This document shows, piece after piece, positions 1 to 13,527 of a stretch of 64,000 bases of DNA; within the stretch, counting starts at the first letter, position 1; each line of letters starts with the position of its first letter. A program made the translations under genes and the position numbers. The notes beneath the pieces were generated by a model. It saw only the letters and a program-made list of their open reading frames with translations, did no database searches and was not told the DNA's origin. This DNA is from Takakia lepidozioides (Eukaryota > Streptophyta > Takakiopsida > Takakiales > Takakiaceae): assembly GCA_030704615.1 (NCBI GenBank), contig CM060731.1:27714001-27778000 (forward strand), given 5' to 3'.

Positions 1-85
1 AACTTGTTGTGATACTGCTATGCCTTGAGTTAGTGGTGCCAGAGTGGGTGTCCATCTCAGAGGGAGAGCTCTTGATGCGGACACC

Positions 86-3000
86 ATGTCTGAAGGTGTT
101 TTGGTCAATGCCATCCGTATGTACCAGGAATCCATAGGAGAGAAGGGGGAGGCTGCTGAAGAAAAAGATGGTGTTGCCAATTTAGGAACTGAGGACCTGC
201 GTGGAGAGGTGGACTTCCCTGTTGAGAGCGAATGTCTTAATCAAAAAGAGATGATCAAAGTAGATTCTGCGGATGATGCCCCGTTCGTGTATGTGGACCC
301 ACTTCCGGAAGCTCGGAGACTCTGCGAAGCATTCAACTCAGATGACTACATGACCGCCCCGGTGAACTTTCTATCTACCGATGGGTCTGACACGACTAAA
401 GAGGTCATGGACAGTGACATGGACGGTGCGGAGTCCTGCTGTTCGTCAATGAAGCTGAGCTTCGAAGTGCTGGACGGGAAGCAGATGCCTAAATTTTTGC
501 CAGGTATCTTCCTATCCTCGCTGTCGACAGTTCTGCGAGTGTCTTGTGTTTCTAGAGTGGACGGATACTCTGGCAATGCCTTAATATCCTGTTGCCTCCA
601 AGCTGTCCTTCCGCCTACGCCTTATCCTCACACAAGATCACCGTGAACCCCTGCCACTGATTTTGCCTGCCCGAGGGAACTTCCTTCGCCTCTCACCCCT
701 TACGTTTCTTTCCTGCTGTCATCCATCTCGAAATTTCCTGTTGTGTGTGTCCGTAGCTGTCTGAATTATGAGGTTCAAAATGTAACGTCTCACTCATCGA
801 CCAAGATCTGGGAGTAATATGCTTCGGAGGCTATGCCATAGGCCACATTGAAGAGAACAGTCGTCGTCTTTCCATCTTCAAGCCAGTAGGCTCTATCTCC
901 TTCACTACCAGGTTTCTTTGCAGTCTGGTTTTCTCTCTCCCGCTTTCTTTTGTCCCGTAAGTTCTTTGAGCTTTCCGGGGCATTATAAGTTTCTTTCATT
1001 TCAGTTGAGCAATAGGTGTTTTTGGGCTGCTCGTGGTGCCCCTCTCTTTCTTCCTCTTGTCCCATAAGCTCTTTAAGCTTCCCGTGGACGTTACGAAGCA
1101 CCATTTCATTTAATTTCTCTTCTCTTTCATGTATGTGGGTAGAGTTGAAATGCCATCTGTTTTCTGTGGCAGAGGATGTCTTGGTGGCAATCAATGCTGG
1201 AGGTCAGTTGCTTTCATATGCCCCATTCGGGTTCAAGTTTCAAGAAGATCACCTTTTTTCAGGAGGGGATGTGTTGCGGACAGATGAGAACATTTCTGGA
1301 GCACTAGAACCATGTCTTTACCAGACTGCAAGATATGGGGACTTCTCCTACATCTTTCAGGACGTTCCAAGTGGCAACCTCCGTGTCGATTTACATTTTG
1401 CTGAGATCATTTTCACAAATGGGCCCCCGGGCATGCGAGTCTTTGATGTCATCATTCAAGGCGAGAAGGTGATATTCATACCTTTACTTGCACAACATGT
1501 GTGTGGCTTTTGAGACTATGTCTCATTGCAAAACTATTGCATTTGGTAGGAATCAAAACTAATTCCACGATTCCCTGTTGCAGTTACTGAAGCTTCCCTC
1601 GTGCTACCTTTCGGATGTGCATGGTGCCTCTCTCATACTCGTAGTCCCCTCCTCTTGTTGTGCCTCTGGCCCACATTCCTTCCCCGGCTAGAAGGCTGTG
1701 AAGCATATCCTTCCCATCACATACACACATCTTTCCACCTTCCACTGGCTGGAATCCAGCTGCTCAGTGGACTTCCCTGGAGATGCCAATTTGGCTGGAA
1801 ATCTGATGGTCATCCTCTGTGGACAGGTGATATCGGAGCTAGATGTGTATGCAGAAGTGGGGTCCAACAGTGCACTGGTTTTGAGTGTAAACACGTCAGT
1901 GAGTGAGGAGCGTACTCTGGCTGTCACTTTCGAAGGGGTCATCGGCAGCCCTATTGTCAATGCAGTTTGTGTCCGATCAGCCCAACCTCTTGGTAAGGTG
2001 TTTCACAGTCTTTGTCGTACAACAGTACTGGGGCTAGAGCAGTGGTGCCGGTTACATTGTTTCCTAGCTCGGTTTTATGTGGTGAGGTATACATCAACCT
2101 CAATTTCCTGTAACCTGGACTGTTCACTAAATGTCGGCTGTATGGAAAGATCAGGCTGACTTTCCACACTCTAAGGGTAGAAGTCCCTCAGAGTGCGGCA
2201 GGACGGTTGAAATTAAAATTCTGCATTGATTATCCAGCTGTCTGAAGTGGATGGCCAATAGGAAGGTTATAAACGTAACATATTATATGATTTTCCCAAC
2301 ACAGGTTCTTGGGAATAGCATCTCATGGGGTTGGAAAGTTTTTGCAGTGTCTAGTGAGGTTGTCAAGAGGAAGGTGCAGCAGTCTGTTGTGGAATCAGAT
2401 ATGAATGCATTCACAAGAACTCCTGCTGAAGTGCTGGACCAAATCAACTGTTACCGTCAAGCAGTTCAAGAAAAGGATTGGGAAATCCAGAAAATCACAG
2501 AGCACAAAGCCCGCCGCCAGCAGGTATTGCTCCTCTCTCTGTATTGCTTGCTTCTGGCTCCTTGTTTTCCTTTTTCTCACTTTGTAAAGTACCATTTCCT
2601 TTCATTTCATTTGTATTGGAGACCACCCTAAAGGTTATCGCTGTCTTTGGTTTGTATCCTGTGGTGATTTCCTCCATCACACTGATGCTCTAGTCCAGAA
2701 ATCTGGAAAATCAGAGTTGGTACTATCAGAGCAGGGTGTCGCAAAAATAGTGAAACGCCAGAGCTCTTTCCATCTTCCTCCTCTGGCCAAACTGGGTAGG
2801 AACCAAAGTTCCATACATTCGTCAGTCTGTTTTCCCTGCTGTCTTTGTTTTTGTGGATGGTACAATGTATTTGTAACATTTTTGGACCTCCGTGAAGGTT
2901 GAATCTTGCAGCCCTATTACCTGTCTACAGCTCTATCTCCCTCTCTTCTAAAGGCATTGGGGAGGTTCAGGGTGGGCTCCCACAGTCTGCAGATAGAGAC

Positions 3001-6000
3001 TGGTAGGTGGGACAACTTGCAATGCGAGGACCGTCTATGCCCTGGGAACAACAGGGAAATGAAAAGTGAAGAACTTTTCTTCTTTAACTGCCCTTTCTAC
3101 CAATTGCCTATTCCATGATACCCAATCTCTCACGGAGGTCTTCCATTACTATGGTCAGTAATGCTTGTCAGCTTACCTGGACCCTGAATCTTAGACAATC
3201 CCTTGAGCAATAGTTGTTTTTGGGCTGCTTTGGGGGACCTGTCTCTCTTTCTTGTTGTCTTCTTGTCCCATAAGCTCTTCTTCTTCCTCACAATCTTCCT
3301 CTCCAGGTTGCGATCTCTACCACCCAAAGCACCTTTTGGTTCATACTAGGCTAGGGTTCCCTCTTTGAGACTCATAGTCGTGAAGAAGACCGTCCTGGAG
3401 CCAGCCCGGTTCTTCAGAACCTCTATGAGACTCAAAAATGCTGGTTTGAAGACCTCTGGTTCAAGGTGGTCTCTCCGTTGCTCCCTTAATGTCACACAAG
3501 ATGGAACGTTGGAAGTTTCGTCCAGACAAGACTAAAAACACTGGTTTCAAGACCTCTGGTTTCAAGACGGTCTGTCCTTTGCTCCCGTGATGTCACACAA
3601 GATGGACCGTTTGTCAGTTTCTTCCAAACAAGACTGCAACGAGCTTATTAGGCTGCAGCTCATGGAACTTTAGGTTAGGTGGACCTGGAAACCAGTGAAG
3701 AAAGCAAAGCTGCAGTTCTATCAGGATTCCTCGGTGTTGATAGAAGCTTACAGCCCAGTTACTTGTCTGCAACTCTATCTCCATGTCTTCTAAGGGAATT
3801 GGAAAGGTTTATTGTGGGCTTAGTCAGTCTGCAGATAGAGATGGGTATTTTGCCCAAACGTGACCTCATCAGGAGCTGATGGATCTTCATGTTAGGCTGA
3901 CCTGGAAACCAGTCAATCTTGAAACAAAGCTGCAGTTCTATCAGCAGACATTCTCGGTCATCTTGTTTTTATTTCAATGGGAACAATGTCTTGGACAATC
4001 AAGCTCGAGAACAAGATTGGCAATCAATGAACGGATGGAGGGGATTGTCTACGATATAACCCCTCATGCAGAGCTGCCACTTTTCTGATTGACTCTCTTG
4101 GAATATGCAATAGTAACTCCCCCAAACCTCCTAGTAGGAACAGTGACAAAAGAAATCTTCTTGAGTCTCAATTTCCCTCCATCCATCTCTAGCACAAGCA
4201 GGGCACAAGCAGTCAGTGCGATGCAGGCTGTCCCACCTACCAGTCTCTATCAGCAGACAGCAGGAGCCCACCCTAAACCTTCCCAATGCCCTTAGAAGAG
4301 AGGGAGAGAGAGTTGTAGACAAGTAATTGGCCTGTAAGATTCTGTCCTTGCATATACAAGCAACAGTGGTAAAATCACTTCAGGCCCATGAGCACTCATG
4401 TCCATCTGCCTTTAGTCATTATTCGCTTGTTTCCTGAGGCATACGTGATATTGCCGAGTGCTAAAATAAGTAGTTGTGACTTGAAACTGTCTTCCACAGA
4501 TGAAGAACAAGGCACGCAAATGTGTGAGGGACTATGAAGCAAAGCTGGAGGAGTTGAAGCATGAATGTCATGAGGCGTGGATCTCTCTGCAGGAATCAAA
4601 CCGCATGAATGAAATGCTGCGTGATGACCTTGTAGCGAAGTCTCTCACTGTCGACACGCTTGGTACTCTCTTAATCCAGAGTCAGAGCAGGTTAGAGTCA
4701 GAGCAGGCTGGGAAGGGATAGACAGAGGAACAACCAAATACCAAGAATACCCTGGACTCGTCATATGTATGGCTTCAATTCATGTTTGTCACTGCTGCTT
4801 AAGTGTTAGAGAGAACCTAAGAGATCTGATTTCAATCGTTTTTGGCGCACAAAAACTTGAGTCAATCGCTCTTTGCTTCTCAGTTATTCATGTGTACTTT
4901 GTGATGCAAACAGCCAATGCAGTAGAGAACCAGGTGAATGAGCTGAATTCTCTGAAAGAGAAGGCTGATTTCCAGAAAAAGGGGTGGACCACAAAGCTAT
5001 TTGATGCGTTGGAGGAGATCCAGGTCAGTCTGTTGACACGCTCAATATCGCTGTGTATCTCTCTTCTCAAGCTGTTTTGCATGATTGGCTCCTTCCCAAT
5101 TCGCCTCCTCCTTTTTTTAGGTTTATTTGCTGGACGTAGTACCCAGAGCACTACCTACCCTTCATCCTGATCTCTCCAACTAGGGCTTTGGGGAATTCAA
5201 AGTTGGTTGACACTGACTACAACATATTCTCAATGACGATGTTCTTGTTCTCTCATATGAAGGCTTTAAAGAAGAGCCACAAAGCTCTTGCACAGCAAGC
5301 AAATGACTGGGTGACTTCTCTACCGGACATCAGTGACATGGCAACATCAGTGCAAGCTCTGGGTATTGTGTACTTCCTTTTACCCACACCCATAGAAAAT
5401 TTCATGCAAAGTCTCAATGTTACAATCAAATCACTCATCCTCCTCTTTATTGTAAGCCTTGCTAATGCAAACGTGCTGACCCTAAGCAAAACATGCTGAT
5501 AAGGTATAATTTGTGTAACTTAGCTCTTTAATATGGTTGGACTTCTGACAGTGTTATAAGGGATTTGTGGCAGTGAGTGAACATCGAGAGCTGTGTAGAA
5601 AGTATACTGAGGAAAGCCAGGAGCGCCGACATCTCTACAACAAAGTTCTGGAATTGAAAGGCAAGGTTTAAGTTTCTAGTTTAATCATGTTTCAACTCAC
5701 AGATAAGGTAATCGAAGGAATGAGTACTGTACTCCACATCACATTTACATTCCTTGGTTAGAGAGGAAGATTATTATGTTTCTCTGTTGCTCCCTCAATA
5801 TTGATTCTGGGGTGTGGGGACAGCAGGAAACATTCGGGTTTTCTGCCGGTGCCGGCCACTAACTGTAGGAGAAACAGCGAACGGGGTAATGTCAGTGGCT
5901 GAGTTTGAGTCAGCCAAGGACGGTGATCTTGTTATCCGCACAGGGAGTTCTGCTAAGAAGCTCTTCAAGTTTGACCGGGTGTTCTCACCTCAGGATGGCC

Positions 6001-9000
6001 AAGGTTTGTATCTTCCCTAACATATCATTATTTTCACTTTTATTGTTGCGAGATGGGACACAGATGAAAAAGAGAGGAACTTGACAGAATCTAGAGAATG
6101 GGAGATATGTGACAAGTATGATTAGAAAGAGGATGCAGGTTTCTTAAAGGATACCCAGCATAGTAATTTGATGCGCATGGTACCTAGGAACCCAAAGTGA
6201 AATCATTAACCAGGATGAAGCTCTATAAAATGAATTTGTTGATTGATCAGTCTATTAACGAGGGGAGGGAGGGATTCGAATGGCCAGAAAGTGGGGAAGA
6301 AAATAGGAAAGGTTAATGAACTGGACATTACTGATGTTAAATGTCTATCTTTGTGATACAACAGAGGATGTCTTTGCCGACACAGCTCCAGTTGTAGTTT
6401 CAGTACTGGATGGGTTCAATGTGTGCATTTTTGCATACGGGCAGACTGGATCTGGAAAGACATTTACAATGGAGGGAAGTTTAGGTCACCGTGGGGTGAA
6501 CTACCGTACTCTTGAGGAACTCTTTCGGGTGGCCACCCAGCGCCAAGGGCAAGTCAAATATGAGATATCAGTGAGTGTACTGGAGGTGTACAATGAACAG
6601 ATTCGGGACTTACTTGCCCCAGTCCCTTCCCAGGGCCAGGCAACAAAAAAGTAAGACTTAAGTCATTCAATATTGCTGTTACCTTCAGCATTACCTTGAT
6701 TCCGTAAGATCGCAGTACATAGGTTGAGAGTAATGGCTAACACCTAGAAGGGCCTCATACTCATGGCATAAGATCTGGGCCGAGGTAGTGGGTAAAATGG
6801 AAAATGCTAAATACATGTTGATCTACTTTTGTAATGGCTGGAAAGTTCCTTTATGGTCTATATTTTGCCTGTAACACTGTAACAAAACACTGGTTGGGTG
6901 TAGGCTGGAGATCAAGCAGATGGCAGAGGGAGGCCATCATGTGCCAGGCCTAGTGGAGGCTCAAGTGCAAGGAATGGCTGAGGTCTGGAATGTGTTGCAG
7001 ACTGGCAGCAGCACCCGTACTGTGGGCTCCACGCTCGCAAACGACCAGAGCAGCCGCTCCCACTGGTCAGGCTCATGTGTTCTCTCAGCAAATCCCTCAC
7101 TAACACCTGCACTGGTTCCTCATGGTGTAACAAGAACAACACAATCCTGTTGTTGCAGAACAGTGTTTATTGTTGTACAGTACCCGTTGGATAATCATAG
7201 AACAAAATTTTGTTAAGAGTACCTGGAAATCGACAGAATAGTTCCAAAGGTAACAACGATTGCTGTGCACAATTGTGTTGTACAGTGTTCCACTGTGCTG
7301 TAAGAACAACCATTATATGTTGCTACAATACTTGGCGACAAGTACTCAGTCCATATTTGTTTCTGTGCTTCCTCCTCCAGTTTGATCTATGATCTTCTTT
7401 CTGCATGACGGCATTAGGGGTTGTGGCTGGGTATGCTGTAATGTGTCACGTTTCTGTGCGCTATGGTGTTGCATTTAATGTCAATCTATTTTTTGTTGTA
7501 GTTGTGTGGAGGGTTGCAGACAAGCATGGGAAATTTGTTTGTTGTAAAGTTCGGCAATACTCAATTCTCTATTGAGTTGGTTGACCTATCTCTTCCTATA
7601 TCAACAGGTCATTAACTCAGCATCCTTGTGATACTTATGAACTGATGCTGTTTGCTCTACAGCATGCTGTGTGTGATGGTAAAAGGGGACAACACAATAA
7701 CAGGGGAGTGCACACGCAGCAAACTCTGGCTCGTGGATCTGGCTGGCAGTGAGAGAGTAGCCAAAAGTGATGCCCAAGGGGATCGCCTGAAAGAAGCTCA
7801 AAGTATCAATAAGTCGCTGTCAGCACTTGGTGATGTGATCTATGCTCTCACCACCAAAAGCAGCTATATCCCTTACAGGTCTGTTTTTATTGCTGTTATC
7901 TATACCAGGTATGGTTTTAACGAGGAATATGTGAGAGGAGAAAGTAGTTGGACAGATATTATAGTTATTATTTTGGCGCTTTATACAGATAGAAATACAG
8001 ATAAAAGAAATGAAATGGCACTTTATAACGGGGAAAACTGAAAGAGCTTATGGAACAAGAGAAAGAAAGACAAGCATTTATTATCCTGATTGTGAAAGAC
8101 CTCCGTGATAGATTGGGTATCAAGAAGAGCATATTTATAACGTGCAGAGAGGGAATATTGTACAGAGGCTTTCAATGAAATATAAGCAGTGATGATGGAG
8201 TAGTGGGACGTCAACTCTCTTTCATGGATACCGCGAGACTGGTGGCCATTTGTTCCTCCCTATTTATGATTTATTCTCTCCGCTCTGTTATGTTGTGCAG
8301 GAACTCCAAACTGACACATCTGCTGCAAGACTCCTTAGGTGCCCTTCTTCTGTCTCTCTTGCTCTGTTTGGACATTGTGAAGTTCCTCTCTTCTTGTCTA
8401 ACTAAGGGTGCCTGTACCCTTAGACAATCACTCGGGCAATAGATTTTATTATTTTTGTTTCCTCTCTCATGTTTTCCTCCATTTTGTCCCATAAGCACTA
8501 TGAGCTTTCTGCAGACGATCTAAAGCACCATTTCATTTCAGTTCTTTCTTTCTTCTTAGAAACTGAAGAACACTTCGTCTTCTATTGCCCTCTATACGAT
8601 GAGATCCGTGGGAGATTCCACTGTCTATTCCGTGGAACCCAATCTCTCACTGAAGTCTTCCACTATGAGGATCAGAAATGCTTGGCAGCTTACCTGCACT
8701 AGGCAGAGCCCTTAGACAATCACTCGAGCAATAGTTTTTGTCTTTGGCTCTGGGTTTTGTTTCCTCTCTCATGTTTTCTTCCATTTTGTCCCATAAGCTC
8801 CTATGAGCTTTCCGCGGACGTTATAAAGCACCATTTCATTTCATTTCATTTCTTCTTAGACAATCCCTTGAGCAAATAGTTGTTTCTGGGCTGCTTGTGG
8901 AGGGCTGCTGTCTGTTTCTTTCATTCTTTCTATCGTCCCATAAGCTCTGTGATCTTTCCATGGACGATATAAACTATTATCTCATTTCTTTCTCTTTGTC

Positions 9001-11899
9001 AGTGCTTCAGATTATACCCTCTGAATCAATCTCTTTTGAATGATGAAATATATCTTTCTTTGTAGATAAACAATTGTTCTCTGAAAGTCGTTCCTTCAGC
9101 GTTGGGTACGATGGATTACAAGCAATGGGGGGGTGAGGGGATGGGCTGCAGTTGGTGTTGTTTGAGGTTTGTTTGAGACACCAAATTTGATCCAACTGGT
9201 AAAAATACTAACACGGACCATTGACGATTTAGCCAGTTTAGCCAGTTTAGCCAGTGTAGAAATGAAATGAAATAGTACTTTATAACGTCCGCGGAAAGCT
9301 TAAAGAGCTTATGGGACAAAATGGAACAAGAGAGAGGAGACGAAACCAGAGCCAAAAAGCAATGGGGGGGTGAGGGGATGGGCTGCAGTTGGTGTTGTTT
9401 GAGGTTTGTTTGAGACACCAAATTTGATCCAACTGGTAAAAATACTAACATGGACCATTGACGATTTAGCCAGTCTAGCCAATTTAGCCAGTGTAGAAAT
9501 GAAATGAAATAGTACTTTATAACGTCCGCGGAAAGCTTATGGGACAAAATGGAACAAGAGAGAGGAGACGAAACCAGAGCCAAAAAGCAACCCAAAAAGC
9601 AACTACTGCTCAAGGGATTGCCTGAGGGTGAAGGCCTCGTGCAGGTAAGCTGCCAAGCATTTCTGATCCTCATAATGGAAGACTTCAGTGAGAGATTGAG
9701 TTCCACAGATCAGAAAGTGGAATCTCCCACGGATCTTATAATACAGAGGGCAATAGAACAAGAAGTGTTCTTCAGTTTCAATTTCCTGGTTGCTCCCGGT
9801 GCAAGCTGGGCATAGATGGAAAAGAAAAGACCCAGAACTAGAATTCAGAAGACGAATCTGAGCGCTAGGAGAAGTACCACCTTAGCTGACGGTTGCACCA
9901 TTACACTGCAATTGCAGGAGGGAATTCCAAGACACTTATGTTTGTACAGATCAGTCCAAACGAGGGAGATGTTGGGGAGACTCTTTGCTCTCTCAACTTC
10001 GCCAGCAGAGTGAGGGGGGTTGAGAATGGCCCAGTGCGGAAACAACTGGATTCTGGCGAGCTCTTCAAATATAAGCAGTTGGTGTGTGTCCATACCCTTA
10101 CTTTCACCTTGCGCTATTGTTCTCTTGCCCTGAGTTTGTTCTGAAAAGGCATACATCACTGTATGATGGAGACAGTCCAAAACATGTATTGTACAGACAG
10201 CAATGGGGTGGGTCTATGGAGTATGAGTCTCTGTAGTCAAGAATGCCAAATGTTCTGTGGGTGTCCTTCAATTGGCCTTGTTTATACGTGACTAGGTTTG
10301 CATGGAAGATGATTTTGCAGGCAGAGAGGGCGAAACAAGATGGTCGATCGAAGGAAGAGACAATCAAGAAAATCGAGGAGAGTTTACGGATCTCAGAAAC
10401 AAAGCTGAAAGCGCAGGAACAGATGTGCCAGGTTCTATCTGATAAGGTGCTCTTTCCTTCCTACTTCCATAACAGGACTGCAACTTGTGAACCCCTTTTC
10501 TGTATGAGGTTGGTTGGTATTGACGGAGCAGGGAGGTAATCCTTTGTGTCTACACTTTACACAGGTGAGGGAGAATATGGATCTCGAGGCTCAACTGATG
10601 GCGGAGAAGAGAGCTCGGTTGGCTGTCGAAGCATCACTCCTTGAGCAGAAAGTGCTAGCTGAAAAAGCAGCAGCGGAGTCCAAGTTGCTCTCCGAGAGAG
10701 CAGCATCGGAATCCAAGGTAGCAATGAAGAAGGCGCTGGAAAATGGCTTCACTATGGAGTGTCCTGCACATGCCAAGGACTCTGCCAGACTGCTCAAATC
10801 CGACATGGGACAGTCTCAGGTTACAGAAGCGGCACCTAGTCTTCGCTGTTTGCCTGTGTATGCCAATTATGTGTCAGTGATGAAGCAGATGAGTCTCGAC
10901 TTTTGAGGAAGATTGTGAGATGTGTGGAGAAGTCTGCATGAAGTTTTGATTGCATATGTCCTCTGAAAATCTTTGCTCTAGGGACCTCAAATTAGTTTCT
11001 TCGCTGTGCAGGTAAATCTACAGGTAACAGAGACTGGCAGCATGATGGAGATGGCACCTCGTCGCCCCCCCCTGCTGGAAAAAACCATGGAATATGTGGT
11101 GAAACCACCAGACACCAGTGAGTTCTTGAGGAATAGCACAGGTGAAGTGTTCGGAAATGAGAATGCAAATCCTCAGCTTGATGTTACTGAACCCCTGTCT
11201 TCTTTGAAACAAAGTTCAGAAGGGAAGTTGATGTCCTTATCTGCAAGGTTCTTTTCGCCCACCCCTTCAAAGGGTCTGGCCAGAAGAACCCGTCGAGCTT
11301 CTGGGTTTGTTGTTCCCATAAAGCAAGGCCCATCCATTCTCCTGAACTCCTTAGTGAGGAGATCTCATGACTCAGCTAGCAACTCAGCTCCCAGAATATT
11401 GTCTGATGAGCATGCATGTAAACTTACCGGTGGTGTGGATATGGCTGCCATGGGTTTCTCAAGTAACAGGCAAAGAGGGATGAAACCACTGACCAACCTG
11501 TCACGAGAAGTGCTAGCGGGTAATGATAATTCAGGTACTATTTCTAGACATGAGACAAATCTTTCACAACTCTTACAACAACCATCAGCGTTCAGGGGAC
11601 TGGGCATGGCTGCGACTGGATTACTCAGTCGTGTACAGCCGGCTACACAGCGGACTGTAACCTTCAGATCCCTCCCACCACCTGTGGGTGAGAAACTTGA
11701 GGACCTCCAGGCCAAGCCAGAGATGCTGCTATTCGGGATGGACCAGAAGCAGGTTGTGACAGGGAAGCTGAGAAGGGCAACTCTGTCAATTTCAAAGCCT
11801 TTTGGAAAGATCCCAGGTGCAGGGGCAGGGGCTCAGCGTGTTCTGACTACTGGTGTAAAGACCTCCGGTGTGCAATACAAAGGGAGACGATGGAACTAG
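86..11899 (+). CDS. Malectin-domain kinesin-14 (minus-end-type motor), 17 exons
   Basis: Microtubule motor of the plant kinesin-14 subgroup with an N-terminal malectin (di-glucose-binding-like) domain. My exon model is 86-503, 1173-1468, 1827-1997, 2305-2523, 4500-4662, 4914-5023, 5263-5362, 5574-5660, 5827-6003, 6365-6650, 6904-7065, 7663-7878, 8301-8338, 9918-10081, 10321-10446, 10565-10819, 11012-11899. All phases join and the total is 1,291 aa. Exons 2-3 encode malectin (VLVAINAGG to [10 protein letters not shown]); exons 4-8 are coiled coil. The motor starts at [12 protein letters not shown] and has P-loop [15 protein letters not shown], switch [10 protein letters not shown], switch [16 protein letters not shown] and [21 protein letters not shown] second coiled coil and a basic tail ([11 protein letters not shown]) follow, as in the Arabidopsis malectin-kinesins. 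ATG 86 is the first good start; a 3' splice site at 59-60 suggests a 5'UTR intron. The ends of exons 3 and 16 are the least certain. Intron 8 appears to be GC-AG. Confidence 0.9.
2906..3330 (+). repeat. LINE 3'-end fragment in kinesin intron 4
   Basis: The translation [20 protein letters not shown] followed by a Cys-containing stretch matches the C-terminal zinc motif of the LINE whose main copy ends at 13528. The run-out CCCATAAGCTCTTC matches its 3'UTR. It is truncated and broken, and inserted in sense with the kinesin gene. Confidence 0.7.
3650..4085 (+). repeat. Two degenerate LINE C-terminal fragments in kinesin intron 4
   Basis: Two stretches (about 3655-3860 and 3865-3990) both begin with sequence encoding a form of '[15 protein letters not shown]', related to the segment just before the zinc motif in the main LINE at about 14.0 kb. 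They look like a partial duplication of one insertion. No intact ORF. Confidence 0.5.
4131..4330 (-). repeat. Antisense LINE C-terminal fragment in kinesin intron 4
   Basis: Minus-strand translation [20 protein letters not shown], then LCPACARDG and an [10 protein letters not shown] stretch, is the same RT-associated zinc motif as in the main LINE, in opposite orientation to the kinesin gene. Confidence 0.65.
8380..8880 (+). repeat. LINE 3'-end fragments in kinesin intron 13
   Basis: The stretch encodes [20 protein letters not shown], close to the tail of the main LINE. It continues into the 3'UTR (TTTTGTCCCATAAGCTC) and ends in a CATTTCATTTCATTTC tail. A second, shorter 3'UTR copy lies just upstream (8400-8550). 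The pentanucleotide-type tail appears to be the 3' hallmark of this LINE family. Confidence 0.7.
9121..9596. repeat. Tandem duplication of about 238 bp in kinesin intron 13
   Basis: A unit starting AGCAATGGGGGGGTGAGGGG at 9121 recurs at 9359 with few changes. Each unit contains an antisense LINE 3' tail (GAAATGAAATGAAATAGTAC). The second unit lacks a short stretch near its end and runs into further antisense LINE sequence to about 9770. Confidence 0.85.
9500..9770 (-). repeat. Antisense LINE 3'-end fragment
   Basis: Minus-strand 3'UTR and C-terminal coding sequence of the same LINE family as 13528-14517, beginning at a GAAATGAAATG tail and reaching into the zinc-motif region ([20 protein letters not shown]-like). 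Truncated. Confidence 0.65.
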
Positions 11900-13527
11900 C
11901 TGCAAGAAATCGGAATTTTGCTTGTCCAGTAGCAAGTTACAGAAACAGAGCTCCAACAAGAGCCATGTAAGACTGCTTGCAATAGCTACTACACACTACA
12001 GTGCCAGGTTTGGTCATTCATTCAATAGGAGCCATGTACCTCACTTTTGTACAACTAGTCAGTGCCTACTTGGTGCGCAGCATGCCTGACAGGTCTCTTG
12101 TACATTGGTGATATGAGGGAGGCCTGCAGATGTAAACCTGGCATAGTTCCTCTTTACAACTGCAACTTCCACAAGGAATGAGGGTAGGATGTAATCATAG
12201 ATGAGTAGCTAAAGAGGGTCTAATAGATCTACAGACTTCCAGTCAGTGGCTGGAGGAAACGATAAACAGATGGTGTTGGAAGGTTTGTATGAACTCCTTC
12301 GATCAGCTCAAGCTGTTCCACTCTTTCATCCTCCTCTCTTAAAGCTTGAGCTAATCTTTCTGCCCCAATCCTCCCACTGCAGAGGGGATTGGGACACAAG
12401 TAGTTCCATCGGCTCTCAATGCTCAAGAAAAGAAGCATCACTTCCCGAACCACTTCCTGAGCCCCCGGAACCCCCCAAGAACCCCCCGGATCGGCTCTCC
12501 ATCGCTATCACAGTGTAAGCCTTCCCAGTACATCGCGTGCAAATCTTCTTGGGGAGGATCAGCATAGGTAACTTGTACTCTCGTAGAGGCCTGTATCCTG
12601 TACGTCGGCTGGTGGGGAGTGCCCAAACTGGGCACAAAGCGACGCCCGGCCGTGATGGTCCAAGCAACAGGACTCCAATTTTGGTCGGTCCATCCGACAT
12701 CGTATTGCAAAACAACGCACAAGTGGCGTCGTTAGTACGTTCTTTGGCAGAGTTTGTTGCAACTACATCAATCAGTGGAAGAAGGATCGTTTATAAATGG
12801 TGGAGACATAATTCCCACAAGATACTCATGGTTCACAATGAGGGCCATCATTCCACGGAAAACTCTGTGAGACTAGGATACTAGAGAGCCAAAACTGGCG
12901 GGGTGAGGGGAATGTAAGAAGAGGTAGAAAGATAGATGGATGGTAGACCACTTCTAAACTTAGGTGGAACAACGACTGGATATTTAGCTGCATGCACTAA
13001 CAAGCCTAAAACGGTGATGGGCTCTCTTGCTTTGGCAAAATACAAGAGGAAGGTGAGAGTAAGGGGCATGACTCAGCACAACACACCAATCGGAGCCTTG
13101 ACACGGTGTAAGGTCCTTTGACCACATTTTCTCCCTTGACTTGAACATGTTGCAAAGTCTCTCTCTCCATGAGAGCCAATAAAGTTTAGAGGTGATGGAT
13201 TAGTGAAATTTAATGTTATTATATATATATATATATAACTTTTGACTTTTTTTTAAACATTTTATTGTTAGTTTTTTTAGAGAACAGAGAGGAAGCCAAG
13301 AGAGGAAGCCCTTCAAAGCTTTATTAAAATTATTGAAGGGAAAGAAACCCTTACAGGCCCCGTAGGCCACCATGATGACCAACTCAGAGTGAACCACAGT
13401 GACAAATAATATAAAGAGCAATAATGCTAGACCAATGAGACTCTAGGTGACGCAAGTAACGGGCCCTAGACACAGAGCATGACATGGCGACAAGTGAACA
13501 GTAACACGCCAAAGAGGTTGTAGAAAT
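11900..13527. other. Kinesin 3'UTR and gene-poor spacer
   Basis: Sequence after the kinesin stop codon. An AATAAA lies at 13178-13183, far from the stop, and an AT dinucleotide run at about 13219-13237. Short ORFs on both strands (for example around 12440-12880) overlap each other and show no domain I recognise, so I do not call a gene. Confidence 0.5.

Noticed and set aside
12229-12884. A small gene after the kinesin
   Set aside because: Open frames overlap on both strands with no start context, splice logic or domain.
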